DNA of 29,171 nucleotides from NCBI GenBank assembly GCA_003427395.1, contig BFEA01000373.1, positions 1,140,610-1,169,780 on the forward strand, given 5' to 3'. A program made the translations under genes and the position numbers. Below, in pieces: positions 1-10,095 of this stretch. Position 1 is the stretch's first letter. Every line of letters starts with the position of its first letter. A model generated the notes under the pieces. It searched no databases. It was not told where the DNA came from and worked only from the letters and a program-made list of their open reading frames with translations. The stretch comes from Chara braunii (Eukaryota > Streptophyta > Charophyceae > Charales > Characeae).

Positions 1-60
<60 letters not shown>

Positions 61-70
61 CACACACACA
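1..70. repeat. CT / CG / CA dinucleotide microsatellite
   Basis: A (CT)n run to about base 45 passes into a (CG)n run to 60 and a (CA)n run to 70. It is plain simple-sequence repeat at the window edge, so its true length is unknown. Confidence 0.97.
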
Positions 71-570
71 TTGTGTGGCGTCTAAACTTGTAGCAACGAT
101 CGGGCCTTCCCTTGGCCAACCCCCTATGGTTGTGGCGCGTTAACGGGGAAGGCCCGCGGCCCATGTATGGGCCAAGTACTGGTGGTTTAAAGTGCTAGTA
201 CACGGCCCATGCCTTGCAAAAAAAATTGTCACCACAAGCAAAACTCGGAGGCACCGCATGACCACCGCAGGGACTCAGTTGAAAAAACAAATTGGCAGTC
301 TCCGAAGTGGTGGGGGTTTCATGTTGATACCCGGGGGGGCGATGTGTCGTGTACTGGTGCTTTAAAATTACACTGTATTGTTCTCTCAACTTTTTTCATC
401 TTCCACAACCTACCTATCACTACTCCTACGGCTATACAGTGGATCCCTGCAAGCATAACTATCTACCTCTTTTGGTGAGGGAAGGTTGCCTATCGGTGAA
501 GGCAGGTAATTGCATGTTTGCCCCTTGCCCTAGTGGTTTAGGGTGCAAGGTTGGGGCCACTGGTGGAGAT
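71..570. other. Unassigned sequence with a recurring GGTGGTTTAAA motif
   Basis: No convincing gene. The motif GTACTGGTGGTTTAAA occurs at 176-191 and, with one change, at 351-366. The first copy sits in an imperfect palindrome with GTGCTAGTAC. A related hairpin lies at 523-550, where CCTTGC-CCTA pairs with TAGGGTGCAAGG. The same motif forms the arms of the inverted-repeat element at 7803-7974, so these may be remnants of one dispersed family. The short open frames here show no protein features. Confidence 0.4.
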
Positions 571-668
571 CCGGCTAACACAAGGACCGAGCATTTGTCA
601 GTAGTTGTGCCTCTCTTTTCAACGTCTCATGGGTCCCACCCTCATTGAGTAACAATAGTGTCTAAGGC

Positions 669-1034
669 CAACATTCTCCCACACACCACACGCAACCCAC
701 TCACACTCTCACTCGCACGCATGTTGGATAAAAACCTACGAGTACTGACAGGGAGGATCCAGCTAACTGTCTCAATTGCTTGGCATCAAGCCTAGTTCAA
801 ACAACCAAAGGTCTACGTTCGGGGAGGGTACAAAAATCATTTATTATACAAGTCGTGTTTTTTTATTGGGGAAAGAGAAAAAAAAAACCTTTCATAACCG
901 CCTGCAGTGCACTTAGTGTCAACTGACTGTGATAATCCGCTTATTACCCCTGACTTGTATCAATAAGGTTTATAATCAATATAGGTGTGAGTGTAAGCAT
1001 GAGTCAGTTGTGTGTGGTGTGTGAGAGAGTGTTG
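669..1034. repeat. Inner inverted repeat, about 35-bp arms
   Basis: Bases 669-703 (CAACATTCTCCCACACACCA...) match the reverse complement of 1000-1034 at about 30 of 35 positions. The arms enclose about 300 bp with no coding potential. It nests inside the larger inverted repeat and could be a separate small element or an inner part of the same terminal structure. Confidence 0.55.
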
Positions 1035-1039
1035 ACCAT

Positions 1040-1575
1040 CAACAAAAAAATTCCCCACAATAAATGAAAGTTTAAAAAATATTTAATTTTAAAATAATCC
1101 TTCATAGTTGAAAATTATAATTCATAAGTTTTTCCAATTCTAAAAAATTCAGTTTTATTTGACAAGTTTTCGTCTAAAAATGAGTTTTCCCTTCCAACTA
1201 CATCTATTTGTTGAAGGTGGAATGAAAGTCTGAACAAGTTTCTGAAATGTTTTAATTAAAATTTTATTTTACTATAATAAACATCTTCTAATTAAGATTG
1301 GATTCAATTCATTAATGATTGAAATTTCTTATAATAGAATGATAATCCAATTTAGAAAATTCATAAATGCATCCAGACTTTCATTTTATCTCTGGCATTC
1401 AGTCAAAACAAGAAGGGATACCTTATTTTAGGAAGGAAAGTTTTCAAAGTAAGTTAGAAAAGTTTATAAGTGGAATGACATTTTTTAAGATGGAATGAAA
1501 ATTCTAATTTTAGAATGTATATTTATTATGAAATTATTATTAAATTATATAAATATTTTATGTTGACATTCTAGG
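1040..1575. repeat. AT-rich non-coding block with internal inverted motifs
   Basis: A strongly AT-rich segment that differs sharply in composition from its flanks. The motif GAATGAAAGTCT near 1221-1232 recurs inverted near 1374-1385 (AGACTTTCATTT), and TGGAATGA is repeated near 1470-1500. This pattern fits an AT-rich MITE inserted in the right arm of the surrounding element. No gene is visible. Confidence 0.45.
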
Positions 1576-1629
1576 AAGTAGATGAGAGGCACAACTACCG
1601 ACAAAATGCTCGGTCTTTGCATTAGCCGA

Positions 1630-2640
1630 TAACTTTGTAAAAAAAATAACAAAACAACGAATTACCCTCGCTTACCTGGTACACCTATCAACTACTGCAA
1701 ACACAAACTTGAGTTTGGATTCCATTGGAATCATATGAGTAAAAAAAACTTTGATTTTACCGGGAGTCGGTCACAATCGTCCCTCGTCATCTAAACCCGC
1801 GTTAGAACCATATTAAAATAAATACCTTTCAAACGAGGGTCACTCTCAAAGGACAATCGTTTCACACAAAGACTTCCCCGACCTAATTTTAGTTGAAATT
1901 GATCTCATATTCATTATGAAAAGTTGTATCATGGCGCCGATAACCTTGAAGTAAGATCACAAATTTGCAAAATCAAGACAGATATTCTGTCAAAAGTTGG
2001 ATCAGGTAACCAACCAATGAGTCAAGTCCGGTACACAGATGAACTGTCAGAATAAAAACATGACTTCGAACTCACGAGGAAGTATATGAATGAAGTTAAA
2101 AGATTATAAATAACCCGTGGTGAGGTCCCGCCAAAAAAAAGCATTGGATTAAGCCCCGAGCCCGAATGTGTTTCATGCAGAGATGCAAAAAAAAACAAAT
2201 CAATCCCGTTTTTTTTCACCTCTCCGTAGGCATGTCCAGATTCATGGTGCTCAATCCAATAGTCTTTGTTGGTCGGACCTCACCCCTGGGCTAGTCAGTT
2301 AGACATTAAAAAAAACAAAGGCTAATTTTTTTTAACCACTAATACCTTTCCCTGCAACAAATGTTGATCCTAAGATCGCTTTGCGTGCCAAGAGAAAACG
2401 AATCGGTGCGGACCTCATTTTGAATGGTACCACCTCTTAAAGATGAAGCCGCATGCCGCAACATATTGCTTGTCCATTGGGGAAAGATGGATAAGACGGG
2501 CTTTCAGATCGTTTTCTTATCATAATTCTTTCAATTTGAAATGATTGTGAGGACCCTAACCACGTCATGTTATTTGAAATTGAATTGAGTCGTGTTTAAC
2601 TTCTGGACAAGGATGACACACATAAATCGAAAAACGGTCC
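1630..2640. other. Intergenic or intronic sequence, nothing recognised
   Basis: Mixed AT-rich sequence with many short A runs and no supportable coding frame. Near 2338-2357 there is an inverted match to the AAAGGTACTGGTGG motif of the 7803-7974 element, probably a decayed copy of that repeat end. Confidence 0.4.
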
Positions 2641-2650
2641 GAATTTGTTA

Positions 2651-2990
2651 TTATCCAGCGGCTTGGTAAGGCACACAAGCGATATTCAAAAGGTCGTCGG
2701 TTCAATTGTTACTGGCCTAATGAACCTTCCTGGGCAAGTTTGGCATCCACCACCTAGAGATAGGTCATTGGTCCCCCTGAGTGGCGTTGAGCAGGGATTG
2801 TTGATGTTCGTAGGGGGAAGAGACCGGAGGGGAGACACAATATCCGACCGAATGAAGAAGCTCGGTCTTGATGCTACCGGCTGACCCGTGACTGGTATCG
2901 CCCTCATGAAGGTTGGATGCACGTAAGTGATACAAACATCATGTATAAAACAAATTTCTCCTACGGAATAGAAAACACCTCTCTGTGTTC
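2651..2990 (+). repeat. Candidate tRNA-derived SINE
   Basis: An A-box-like segment at 2657-2672 (AGCGGCTTGGTAAGGC) is followed 42 bases later by a B-box-like segment at 2699-2708 (GGTTCAATTG). That is the normal tRNA spacing. The flanks do not form a full cloverleaf, so a tRNA-derived SINE head is more likely than a working tRNA. The body downstream is GC-richer than its surroundings and its end is uncertain. Confidence 0.4.
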
Positions 2991-3009
2991 TCAATCTAAC
3001 TATCTAACC

Positions 3010-3500
3010 TACCCTTTTTCACAAACATAGTTTTCTGTCTCAAATCGGTCTTTGGTGGTCAGGTGAAAATAGTGATTGGTGTAGGTAGATATATGTTGTA
3101 GGTACTTCGTTAATGGCAATGCTAGTAGGAATGGGTGTTTCAGCTCTGCTTTAGTTATTTGTGTCCTTCTCTGCAGTAGTCTCTTAAAGTTTTCCTTTGT
3201 TAATTTGTCCGGCATAATATAACTTTTTTTTTCTGCAAGGATTTACTTTCACCTCTTATTTTTTCGATCTATAATTTTCTCATCCAATCAGCCTAAACTC
3301 TTTCTTTTCTACCCAAACAAGTTTTGGGATTGAGTGACTTGCTATTCATTTTTCTGTTTTCTCTACCCTCCACCAACAATCTTGTTCTTCCTTATTCCTT
3401 CCATATGATGAAATTCATGAGAAGGTGTCAAATTTGTTTGAGATCACTCTCATATCTGCGTCTATTCATTTAACCATTAATTCAAAGTTATCCCTTATTG
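3010..3500 (-). pseudogene. LINE-A linker remnant
   Basis: A lysine- and arginine-rich minus-strand frame (about 3215-3010) follows the endonuclease in the position of the endonuclease-to-RT linker. No RT motif follows before the homology ends near 3010. The assignment rests mainly on position. Confidence 0.35.
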
Positions 3501-3965
3501 TTTGTCGGTCCATTCAAGTGGACTTAATCCACGGAGTCCAACCCTTATCTCCATGATTTACAGTGTTTAGTTTGAAGTAGCTTGCAACTCGTTGTAATAC
3601 TTATCCAATTGTTGCTTCAAGTATTATCGACTAATGGTCTGGCAGGGGTGCATTCCGGTCGCTCATCCTGTTGACCATTTTGCCCGCCTCCTCCCTCGCG
3701 AAGAAGCAATCAGGTCTTCGCTTGACTCCTACCATCCTTGATGATTTTTTATACCATGTAAAACCTGCATCTCAAGGATGATTTTCTCTAAAGACATCTT
3801 TTAAGTTTCAGGTTTGTTTCCATTTCAACAAGCAGCATCGCTATTTCCTCAAACCGCCGTTCTTTTCTTAACCTATCTCTAGGCTGTAAACTTCATTCCA
3901 TTCTCCTGTTCGTTAGATTGTTGCATCAGGTGCATAGATTGTTGCAAAAACCCACTCCTCATCTC
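3500..3965 (-). pseudogene. LINE-A endonuclease, C-terminal part and start of linker
   Basis: Immediately after the nad1 fragment the minus strand resumes LINE endonuclease coding. EEWVFATIYAPD contains the YAPN-type motif (3960-3925). After a poorly kept stretch, GFTWYKKSSRMVG near 3750 matches the FTW...SRID region, and APLPDH near 3640 matches the SDH catalytic histidine motif. ASYFKLNTVNHGD near 3590-3560 is the KLN segment that opens the linker to RT. Stops lie between these blocks. The motifs follow in the right order from the N-terminal half at 4462, so the nad1 piece interrupts one endonuclease. Confidence 0.7.
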
Positions 3966-3977
3966 CTATTCCCAATT

Positions 3978-4199
3978 TAAAGGAAAAATGGCAATACCAA
4001 ACCATATTTGTTTTTGTATAATGACGATTTTCGTGAAATTACAAGAACTTATGCAAATTAATACAGTAATTATAATAAGACCGACAAAAACTTCATAAGA
4101 AACTATTTGAGCAACAGATCGTAGTGCTCCTTCAAAAACATATTTGAAATTACTAGACCAACCTGTTGTTATAATACCATACCTAACACCATCTACCCC
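3978..4199 (-). pseudogene. nad1: Mitochondrial nad1 fragment (NUMT) inside LINE-A
   Basis: Translating the minus strand from 4199 gives about 74 continuous codons of NADH dehydrogenase subunit 1, the membrane subunit of respiratory complex I near the quinone site. Diagnostic segments are [40 protein letters not shown] and [12 protein letters not shown]. These match the plant and algal mitochondrial protein closely in order and spacing. The frame is open across the fragment and stops soon after (TAG near 3966). It has no start codon and covers only a central part of a protein of about 325 residues, so it is a nuclear copy and not a working gene. It is more AT-rich than the LINE around it, as expected for mitochondrial DNA. 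Precise ends are uncertain by about 10 bp. Confidence 0.9.
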
Positions 4200-4462
4200 A
4201 CAAGTGAGAATAAAAGTCGATAAGCTTGTAAAGTGTTGTGGACTAAGATACCAATTTCATCCATCGTTTTTCCTCTGACGACCAGAACTGAGGCCCGTCC
4301 CACCAGTCTTTCAGCTCTACCTTTTGACAGTTCGGTTTTTTCGATAAAGGCTATGCCAATTGTCCGCTTGTGCAGCCACGATTTTAACTTTATCCCCTTG
4401 TTCATTTCCTCGGTGTCTCCTAATCCATGTACGTTCCAACTTATCCACTTAAGGTTCACCAT
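4196..4462 (-). pseudogene. LINE-A endonuclease, N-terminal part
   Basis: From an ATG at 4462 the frame begins MVNLKWISWNVHGLGD, the classic start of an AP-endonuclease-like domain, with the catalytic Asn in the WNVHG segment. A glutamate region (EKTEL) that usually reads QETKL follows about 40 residues in, then a strand like those before the YAPN motif ([13 protein letters not shown]). The frame stops at 4193, exactly where mitochondrial nad1 sequence begins. The rest of the endonuclease is found beyond that fragment. Confidence 0.75.
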
Positions 4463-4869
4463 GACCCCTACCTACCCGAGTCTCGTGTTGGATGTGCCCT
4501 TTGCTTCTCGTTTTGTCATGCATCTGCTCGCGCCACTTCGCACTTAGGCACCTTGCTAAGTAAAGAGAGGTCAAGTTCCTTCTCCATAACAACTTCTCAT
4601 TCAACTTGAACTTGCACAAAATAGAGTTGCTTAATAACACGTAATCTAATCCTACTGGCCACATACCATGTCATTATTATACAAAGATGTGAAAATTTAT
4701 CAAATGGGTAAAGTATTTAAATTTTTTCCCACCGGGACGACCAATACAAAACTTCGACATTATGTCTTTTGTGAACACTCTAAATTGGAAGCGATTTTGA
4801 AAGAGTTGTCTTACCTTTGCAACAATCATCGTGCTCTAAGCAATACCTTTCAGAGAAGCAGTTGGTAAA

Positions 4870-6648
4870 ACCATCAAGTCGTCCCTTCCTTTTAACCCAA
4901 ACACGAGCACATCTTGCCTGTTGAGTGCATGGACGAAAGGATGAACACAAGGATGAACACATTTCTTCAAATACTTTTTTTTCTTTGTCTGTTGTCTTAA
5001 CCCTCCCGATAACGTCTTTGTACACACTCTCTTCATACTCGCCCTCTTGTATACCCTCCCTTCGGCGTTTTCCGATTGTTTACTTTTATCTTTTGATTAC
5101 TCGCCGCCTCATCTCTGGTTCTATTGCCCCGTAGTTTGGACTTACCAAGATAATTTTTTGCTTCGATATCCATATCGTTTCCCTCTTCTTCTAACTCCTT
5201 GTGAACCACCACCTCTCGTAGGAGTTCGTCATCTTCGTTTCTTTCCTCTTGCTGCGCACCCAAATTTGTTCCTTTCCACAGGGGCTGCCTTAAATTTTTC
5301 ACCCTCTCTTGTCAGCAAACTGCAACTATTTGCATTACCTATGCATCCATCTCACTCATGTTTCAATGTAATCCCACTGACGGGACTCTTACAGCTTGCC
5401 ATGTTGTTTTGTAATGCCAGATGTTGGTCCCTTGGTGTGTTTGTCACCCATATTGGTCAGCTATTGGATATTGTTGGCTCAAAGTTGACTATTGTTAGTA
5501 TTGTCCATATAATACCTGCAGATGGATCTGTTGGATGCCTTTGTGCAAATATTGGTTCTGATGTACTTCCTGTTGCCAACCATACCCTTTATTTTGAGTG
5601 TTCAACTTGGTGGATCTGTTGTTGCAGTTGTTCTGAGGTTAACTTTATCTGTTTAATATGCTTGTTGGTGATATCGCTCTTGAAGTATCACCTGTCAGAA
5701 AGTCTCTCACTGCTTCACAAATGCCTCTCTGGTAATGTGTATCCTCCTGGTTGTCTCAACGTTGACTGAAGTGATCCGCGGTTGTACCTTTCTCCTGATC
5801 ATGTACAACCTGTTCTTCTTGTTCGACATCCACTTGTTGCGTTATGGAACCACCATTTGCACTTCTTTCGCCACGATGTACTTTTGCACATTATTTTGAT
5901 CTTCACGATTTTCTCTGGCATCAAGCCTCATAAACATTTTTGCTTGGGACCGTGCATCCACCTCATTTATCAGGTCGAACTTGATATTCGTGAGTTTTGG
6001 TCTGGAATTGTCCGAGTTTGGTTGATATATTTTGATGACCGTCCTCACATATTTCTCAATCATATCCTCTAGGTAAAACATTGCTCTAGCTGGCACCTAC
6101 AGTACAGTCACCCAAAACTTTATTTCATCTTCGATTCCTCGTCGCTCCTCCAAATTTTTCCTGATCATCCACGATTTGAATAACATGGCAGTCCTCTCAA
6201 CTACCATCTTGTCCTCTGCTTTGGGCGTCATTCATTGTGCTACTTTCCTCACCATAGCAATATACGACATCATGTTGGGGCATTTCCCATAGACTCATCC
6301 CCTACATATTGAACTATCGAAGATCAATTTATGTATTGTCCATTTTCGTACTCCTTTACAATATCCTTTGTAACTTTGAGCAGTAGATCACAACCAGCAC
6401 CAACCTTTCTTTGAGCCAAGTTCTTGTCATTTGTCCCAATGCTCTATACACTCTAAAAACTCTTTCGTCGGTCTCCACTACGAATTTGTGGTGGTTGAGC
6501 CATACTTTGTATACCCCATCCTTGAAGCTTTGCTCATCAGAGGCTTGATTCTTGCCTCGTCTAACAACGATACATCTCCATCCCTTGGGGGTGATCGGAG
6601 TCTCCCTTTTTTACCTACTCTTTCAACTTATTGTTGATTCGTCGCCAT
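4870..6648 (-). pseudogene. LINE-A ORF1 (gag-like, nucleic-acid binding), degraded
   Basis: The minus strand keeps coding-like blocks in shifting frames. One starts with a possible ATG at 6648. Another reads MLFKSWMIRKNLEERRG near 6190-6140, followed by VPARAMFYLEDMIEKYVRTV at about 6100-6040 and KLTNIKFDLINEV near 6000. The layout matches LINE ORF1 proteins of plants and algae, where a folded domain precedes a long polar tail. The tail region (5302-5033) is charged and rich in E, K and R. Several stops interrupt the frame, so it is a pseudogene. The large plus-strand open frame opposite it is an antisense shadow. Confidence 0.55.
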
Positions 6649-6649
6649 C

Positions 6650-7802
6650 TCTAACCTAATCTTCGTCCTCACTTATCATGTGTGTCTCATCACCCCGCGT
6701 GTATGGTGCCAGTGGGCGCCTACCACGGTGCACACCCTTCACACCCTTCACAACCTTGACAACTTTCGCAACATGCACAACTATCAAAACGCACATCACG
6801 ATGAAAGTTTCACTACCACTTCAAGGTTGACCGCATGTGTGGATGCTTCTTACTGCATGGTTAGTTTCCTCGGAGTTACTGAGGGAGGCACACTCCCTCT
6901 AGCTTTTGGTTCTTCATGGTGAAGAGTTGTGAACTTGAACCCGTCAAAGTTGTCCCACCGCTAACTGAGAGTGCAACATTGCGCCAACTGTCGCACCCCC
7001 TAAGGATTGGTCAGTCGAACTTTGTATCTCAGGGCGGTCACTATTTCATAAACAAAAAGAGAAACAAGGACCGTTTTTAAGACCGGGGGCTAAGACCCAC
7101 TAGTTGAGGTTTAGTCTTGCTTTGGAGTATTTTTCAACATGGTCACAGTGCGGGCGGGAACCAGGGCATTGTGAAACTATTTCTAAACACCCACTAGTGG
7201 GACGTAGCCCCAGACTCGCAACCTGGGAACAATCTCCCCACAAGGACAAATCTCATGTTCATTCGGCAACTTGCATCCGTCCATATTTTCAGATCTCTTA
7301 GTAATGCCCAACAAATTTTGTGTTTCTGTTTGTGGTTGTCCATCCGTATAATCTACGGTCCAAACTTAACAATGCATGTAAGTGAGACCTCCCTTGGAGT
7401 TTCCTCCCCGTGCCCCCAAAACAAAAGGGTCGGCAATGCGCGCCAACCCTATTGAATGGTTCATAAATGTTGTCAGCCATATGTATTGATGTCCATATAG
7501 TGCATGGGCTAATCCATGCATCGCATATAGAGCCAACTGACCTTTTTTTTTCCCTTATGCGTGTCTGCACAGTTAGCACATCTCCCCTTGATTTTAGCAA
7601 AAGTAATGTACTACATCAGCCGCTAAAAAGGGAAATAGCAACAACTCTGCTCAATAGTAGTGAGCTGCTGAGAGCGGGCAGTTTGGGCCTATGGAAGGGA
7701 AAACTCTAGTGGCACCTCGTAAGATTGGGTGCACAGGGTTCTGTTTTTTGTAGGGACGGACAACACTGCACATTGGCAAAAAGAGGCTCGGGCGGAGTGG
7801 TG
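6650..7802. other. Unassigned; may include the LINE-A 5' leader
   Basis: No gene is recognised. At 6728-6760 there is a short imperfect repeat of CACCCTTCA-like units, just 5' of LINE-A on its sense strand. A perfect short hairpin occurs near 7503-7520 (GCATGGGCTAATCCATGC). Short open frames on both strands have no recognisable features. Confidence 0.35.
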
Positions 7803-7974
7803 GTTTAAACCACCAGTACCTTTCCCATATATTGGCAGCGGACAGTTTTGGAGGACCGAAACGGAAAACGGGTCACGGATGAAATTCATCAATAGCGGCC
7901 AAAAACCGCTTCTCTTCCTCAAAACCCACTGCATAATTGTTTTTCAAGCAGGGAAAGGTACTGGTGGTTCAAAC
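7803..7974. mobile_element. MITE-like element with 24-bp terminal inverted repeats
   Basis: The arm at 7803-7826 (GTTTAAACCACCAGTACC then TTTCCC) is the reverse complement of 7951-7974 at 23 of 24 positions. The 172-bp unit has no coding capacity. The outer left arm overlaps a palindrome centred on GTTTAAAC. Related single arms occur at 176-191, 351-366 and about 2338-2357, so it appears to be a dispersed family. I do not see a clear target-site duplication. Confidence 0.6.
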
Positions 7975-8690
7975 TACAACTTTTTTTTTTATCTGGAAAA
8001 TGTCTAGCAACATTGATTACTCTGGTTTCCAGACTACTTACTGAGCAGGTTGTTGAATCAACATCCCTTGTGAGAAACGTAAGGAGAAGTTTGAGGAACC
8101 ATATAAGCATGAAACAAACAATGGAAACGAACTGTGCTGGAAACGTCCCGAAAAAATTAATGGCCCCCGTTCCCCTTTCCATCCCTCCGCCTGACCCGAA
8201 TTTCGGTAGGAGCCACTGAGGGGCACCAGTGGGGTCTCTTTCCGTTTCCCTACCCGTCCCCAAAAACCACCCATCCTTTGCACTGTCCTTATATACTGAG
8301 AATCGGGATCAACGACTGACCTGACCTTAAACTCTTGCTACACTCATACTTGGTATACGAATTACATCTTCAGAGGATTGCAGGGAGACTGCAGGGCTTA
8401 CCAAACTGCCAGCACACAAAGCCATCTGAGCCGACTGAAAATACCCAATGTCTACATATTTCTACAAGAACCCTACCAAACTAAATAAAGTTGAACACAC
8501 TAAACACAGACTAAACTCCAGCTGCACTGCTTGTTGAAAACCGTTTGAGTATTGGTTAAGAACATGTTTAGGTTACCTCACACAATGTGCATTGTTGTTC
8601 TTTACAATCTGATATCTATAGACTGCGGGTGGGGGGAAACAAATCAGGGAATTCTTCTGCAGGCCTCAGGGGGAAGCTGGGGTCGAATGT
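7975..8690. other. Unassigned sequence
   Basis: No supportable gene. Short overlapping open frames around 8013-8283 on both strands have no recognisable features. The right part may hold the 3' untranslated region of LINE-B, but no poly(A) or short-repeat tail is visible to mark its end. Confidence 0.3.
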
Positions 8691-8865
8691 CGGTCATTCC
8701 TTAAACTTCAGATGGTAATCCCGGGGTACTGCTCTCCTACCCTGTCTGTCCTCCCCTCCTTCCCTTTTATCCCAATCCCCTGACCAACAGACCTCTGCCA
8801 CCCACCCCTCCCTCTCCCCTTCTAACCATTCTTTAGAGAAGTGCATTATTCACTCTGATATATCC

Positions 8866-10095
8866 TTAGACCTGTGAAGGGTGTCCAATGTCTGTTTGAC
8901 CGCCTTCCACAGATGCATAAGTTCTAGTTGGAAGTTGTGTCTGAATTGTTCTATCCGTTCTTCCCCTTCCACCCAAACTTGGTCCAGGGCCAAAGCACAG
9001 CGTTGCCACCATAAAATCCATAGTACCATTTTTCAACCCAGGTGGAACATGTTCCAAAAGAAAGTGTCCTCTTGGAGGGGCGAGCAGTGACCCATGAGTA
9101 TGGTATGTCATTCCCACGACCACCTATAATCTGGAGCTATTTGCTGCCATAGTCTGTCCCACAATCTTTAGGTGAGAACTGTTGTGGGGCATTGCAAAAA
9201 ATATGTGTTCAATTGTTTCTGCCCTCTTCCTCACTGAAAAGACCGACAGGCATCGTAGACACCATGGGTGAACCCTGCCTTGCTGTTATAGCTGCGAGTG
9301 GTCAATCACCCAATCGTTTGTAGGTAGACATTGGTGAGTGATTTGTTGTTGTAGAGATGCTATCTTGGCAGACTTACATTTGTTGTTGCAGAACCAGCGT
9401 ATCAGTGTGAGCAGTTCTCTTTCCAGGTTGAGGTGTCTTTGCCATCTGTCTATCACCACGTCCTTCAAGCAACGTTTAACTCTAAGCATGTTGTAAGATG
9501 ACTTCACGGAGAGGTTTGAGAGTGTTTTGGGCTTTGTCAGTTGGGGGTTGTTTTGCATGGCGGGGTTCCATACCCACTCCTCAGGATCTATGGGGAGATC
9601 TTCCACTGCTACATCCAACCACAATACCCGCTTGTTTTCTCCCTCCCCTATGATTTTGATTTTGTGCAAATTCTCATTCGGGGTCCACTCGAATGGGTCC
9701 CGACTCCCCGTTAGTTCCCCGCTCACCTCTATCATGTACCACTCAATTAGTGCATCCTCGGGCCTTACCATTTGCACCAGTTCTGTTCTGTTGGCCTCTT
9801 CTGTCTGAGCCACCCAATCCCTTCCCGCAGCACCGGGGCCCTGCGTAGGATGGTCCACCATTCTACCTAGAAGGCTTCCGTGATTTCGTCCAATGCATTT
9901 TCCACATTGTGGCAGTATCACAGTTTTTCTTTCATTTTTTCCGGCCCTTCCGGTCTCTGTTCTCCTTCTCCAGAGGTCCCCTACCTTAATTACTCCGTTC
10001 TTCACCCATCCTTTCCATGGAGTGTCAGTGTTGCAATAGATTTGACTCTGCGTATTGGTGATCTTGTAATTGCCGAAGAGGGGTTGCCTAGCCAC
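8866..10095 (-). pseudogene. LINE-B ORF2 C-terminal domain
   Basis: A 269-codon frame (10095-9286) continues ORF2 downstream of RT in a shifted frame. It includes LFGNYKITNTQ near its start and a WVWNPAMQNN segment. Past its end the minus strand has a decayed Cys/His region resembling the CxxC...H....C zinc knuckle near the LINE C terminus (about 9250-9170). A last frame runs to 8866. The long frame contains no recognisable enzyme domain such as RNase H. Confidence 0.65.

Larger units (their letters stand above)
571..1629. mobile_element. Inverted-repeat (MITE or DNA-transposon-like) element, nested
   Basis: Bases 571-615 and 1584-1629 are inverted copies of each other over about 45 bp. By eye about 40 of 46 positions match, with one single-base gap. 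Both share the cores GACCGAGCATTT and GTAGTTGTGCCTCTC. The interior has no long open frame, so there is no transposase and the element would be non-autonomous. A second inverted repeat (669-703 with 1000-1034) and an AT-rich block (1040-1575) lie inside it, suggesting serial insertion. I see no clear target-site duplication at the outer ends. Confidence 0.6.
3010..6648 (-). mobile_element. LINE-A: decayed non-LTR retrotransposon, RT part missing
   Basis: Read on the minus strand, a gag-like ORF1 (about 6648-4870) is followed by an APE-type endonuclease starting at 4462. The endonuclease resumes after an inserted mitochondrial fragment and continues to about 3600, then the linker between endonuclease and RT runs to about 3010. 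Stops and frameshifts are present throughout. The reverse transcriptase is absent, so the element is cut at its 3' side, the opposite of usual LINE 5' truncation. This suggests a later deletion or rearrangement. The endonuclease start (SWNVHGLGD) differs from LINE-C, so LINE-A belongs to a different family. Confidence 0.75.

Noticed and set aside
5047-5769. Long plus-strand open frame (240 codons)
   Set aside because: Lies opposite the LINE-A ORF1 region, is low-complexity (Leu, Cys, Pro rich) and has no family features. It is an antisense shadow.
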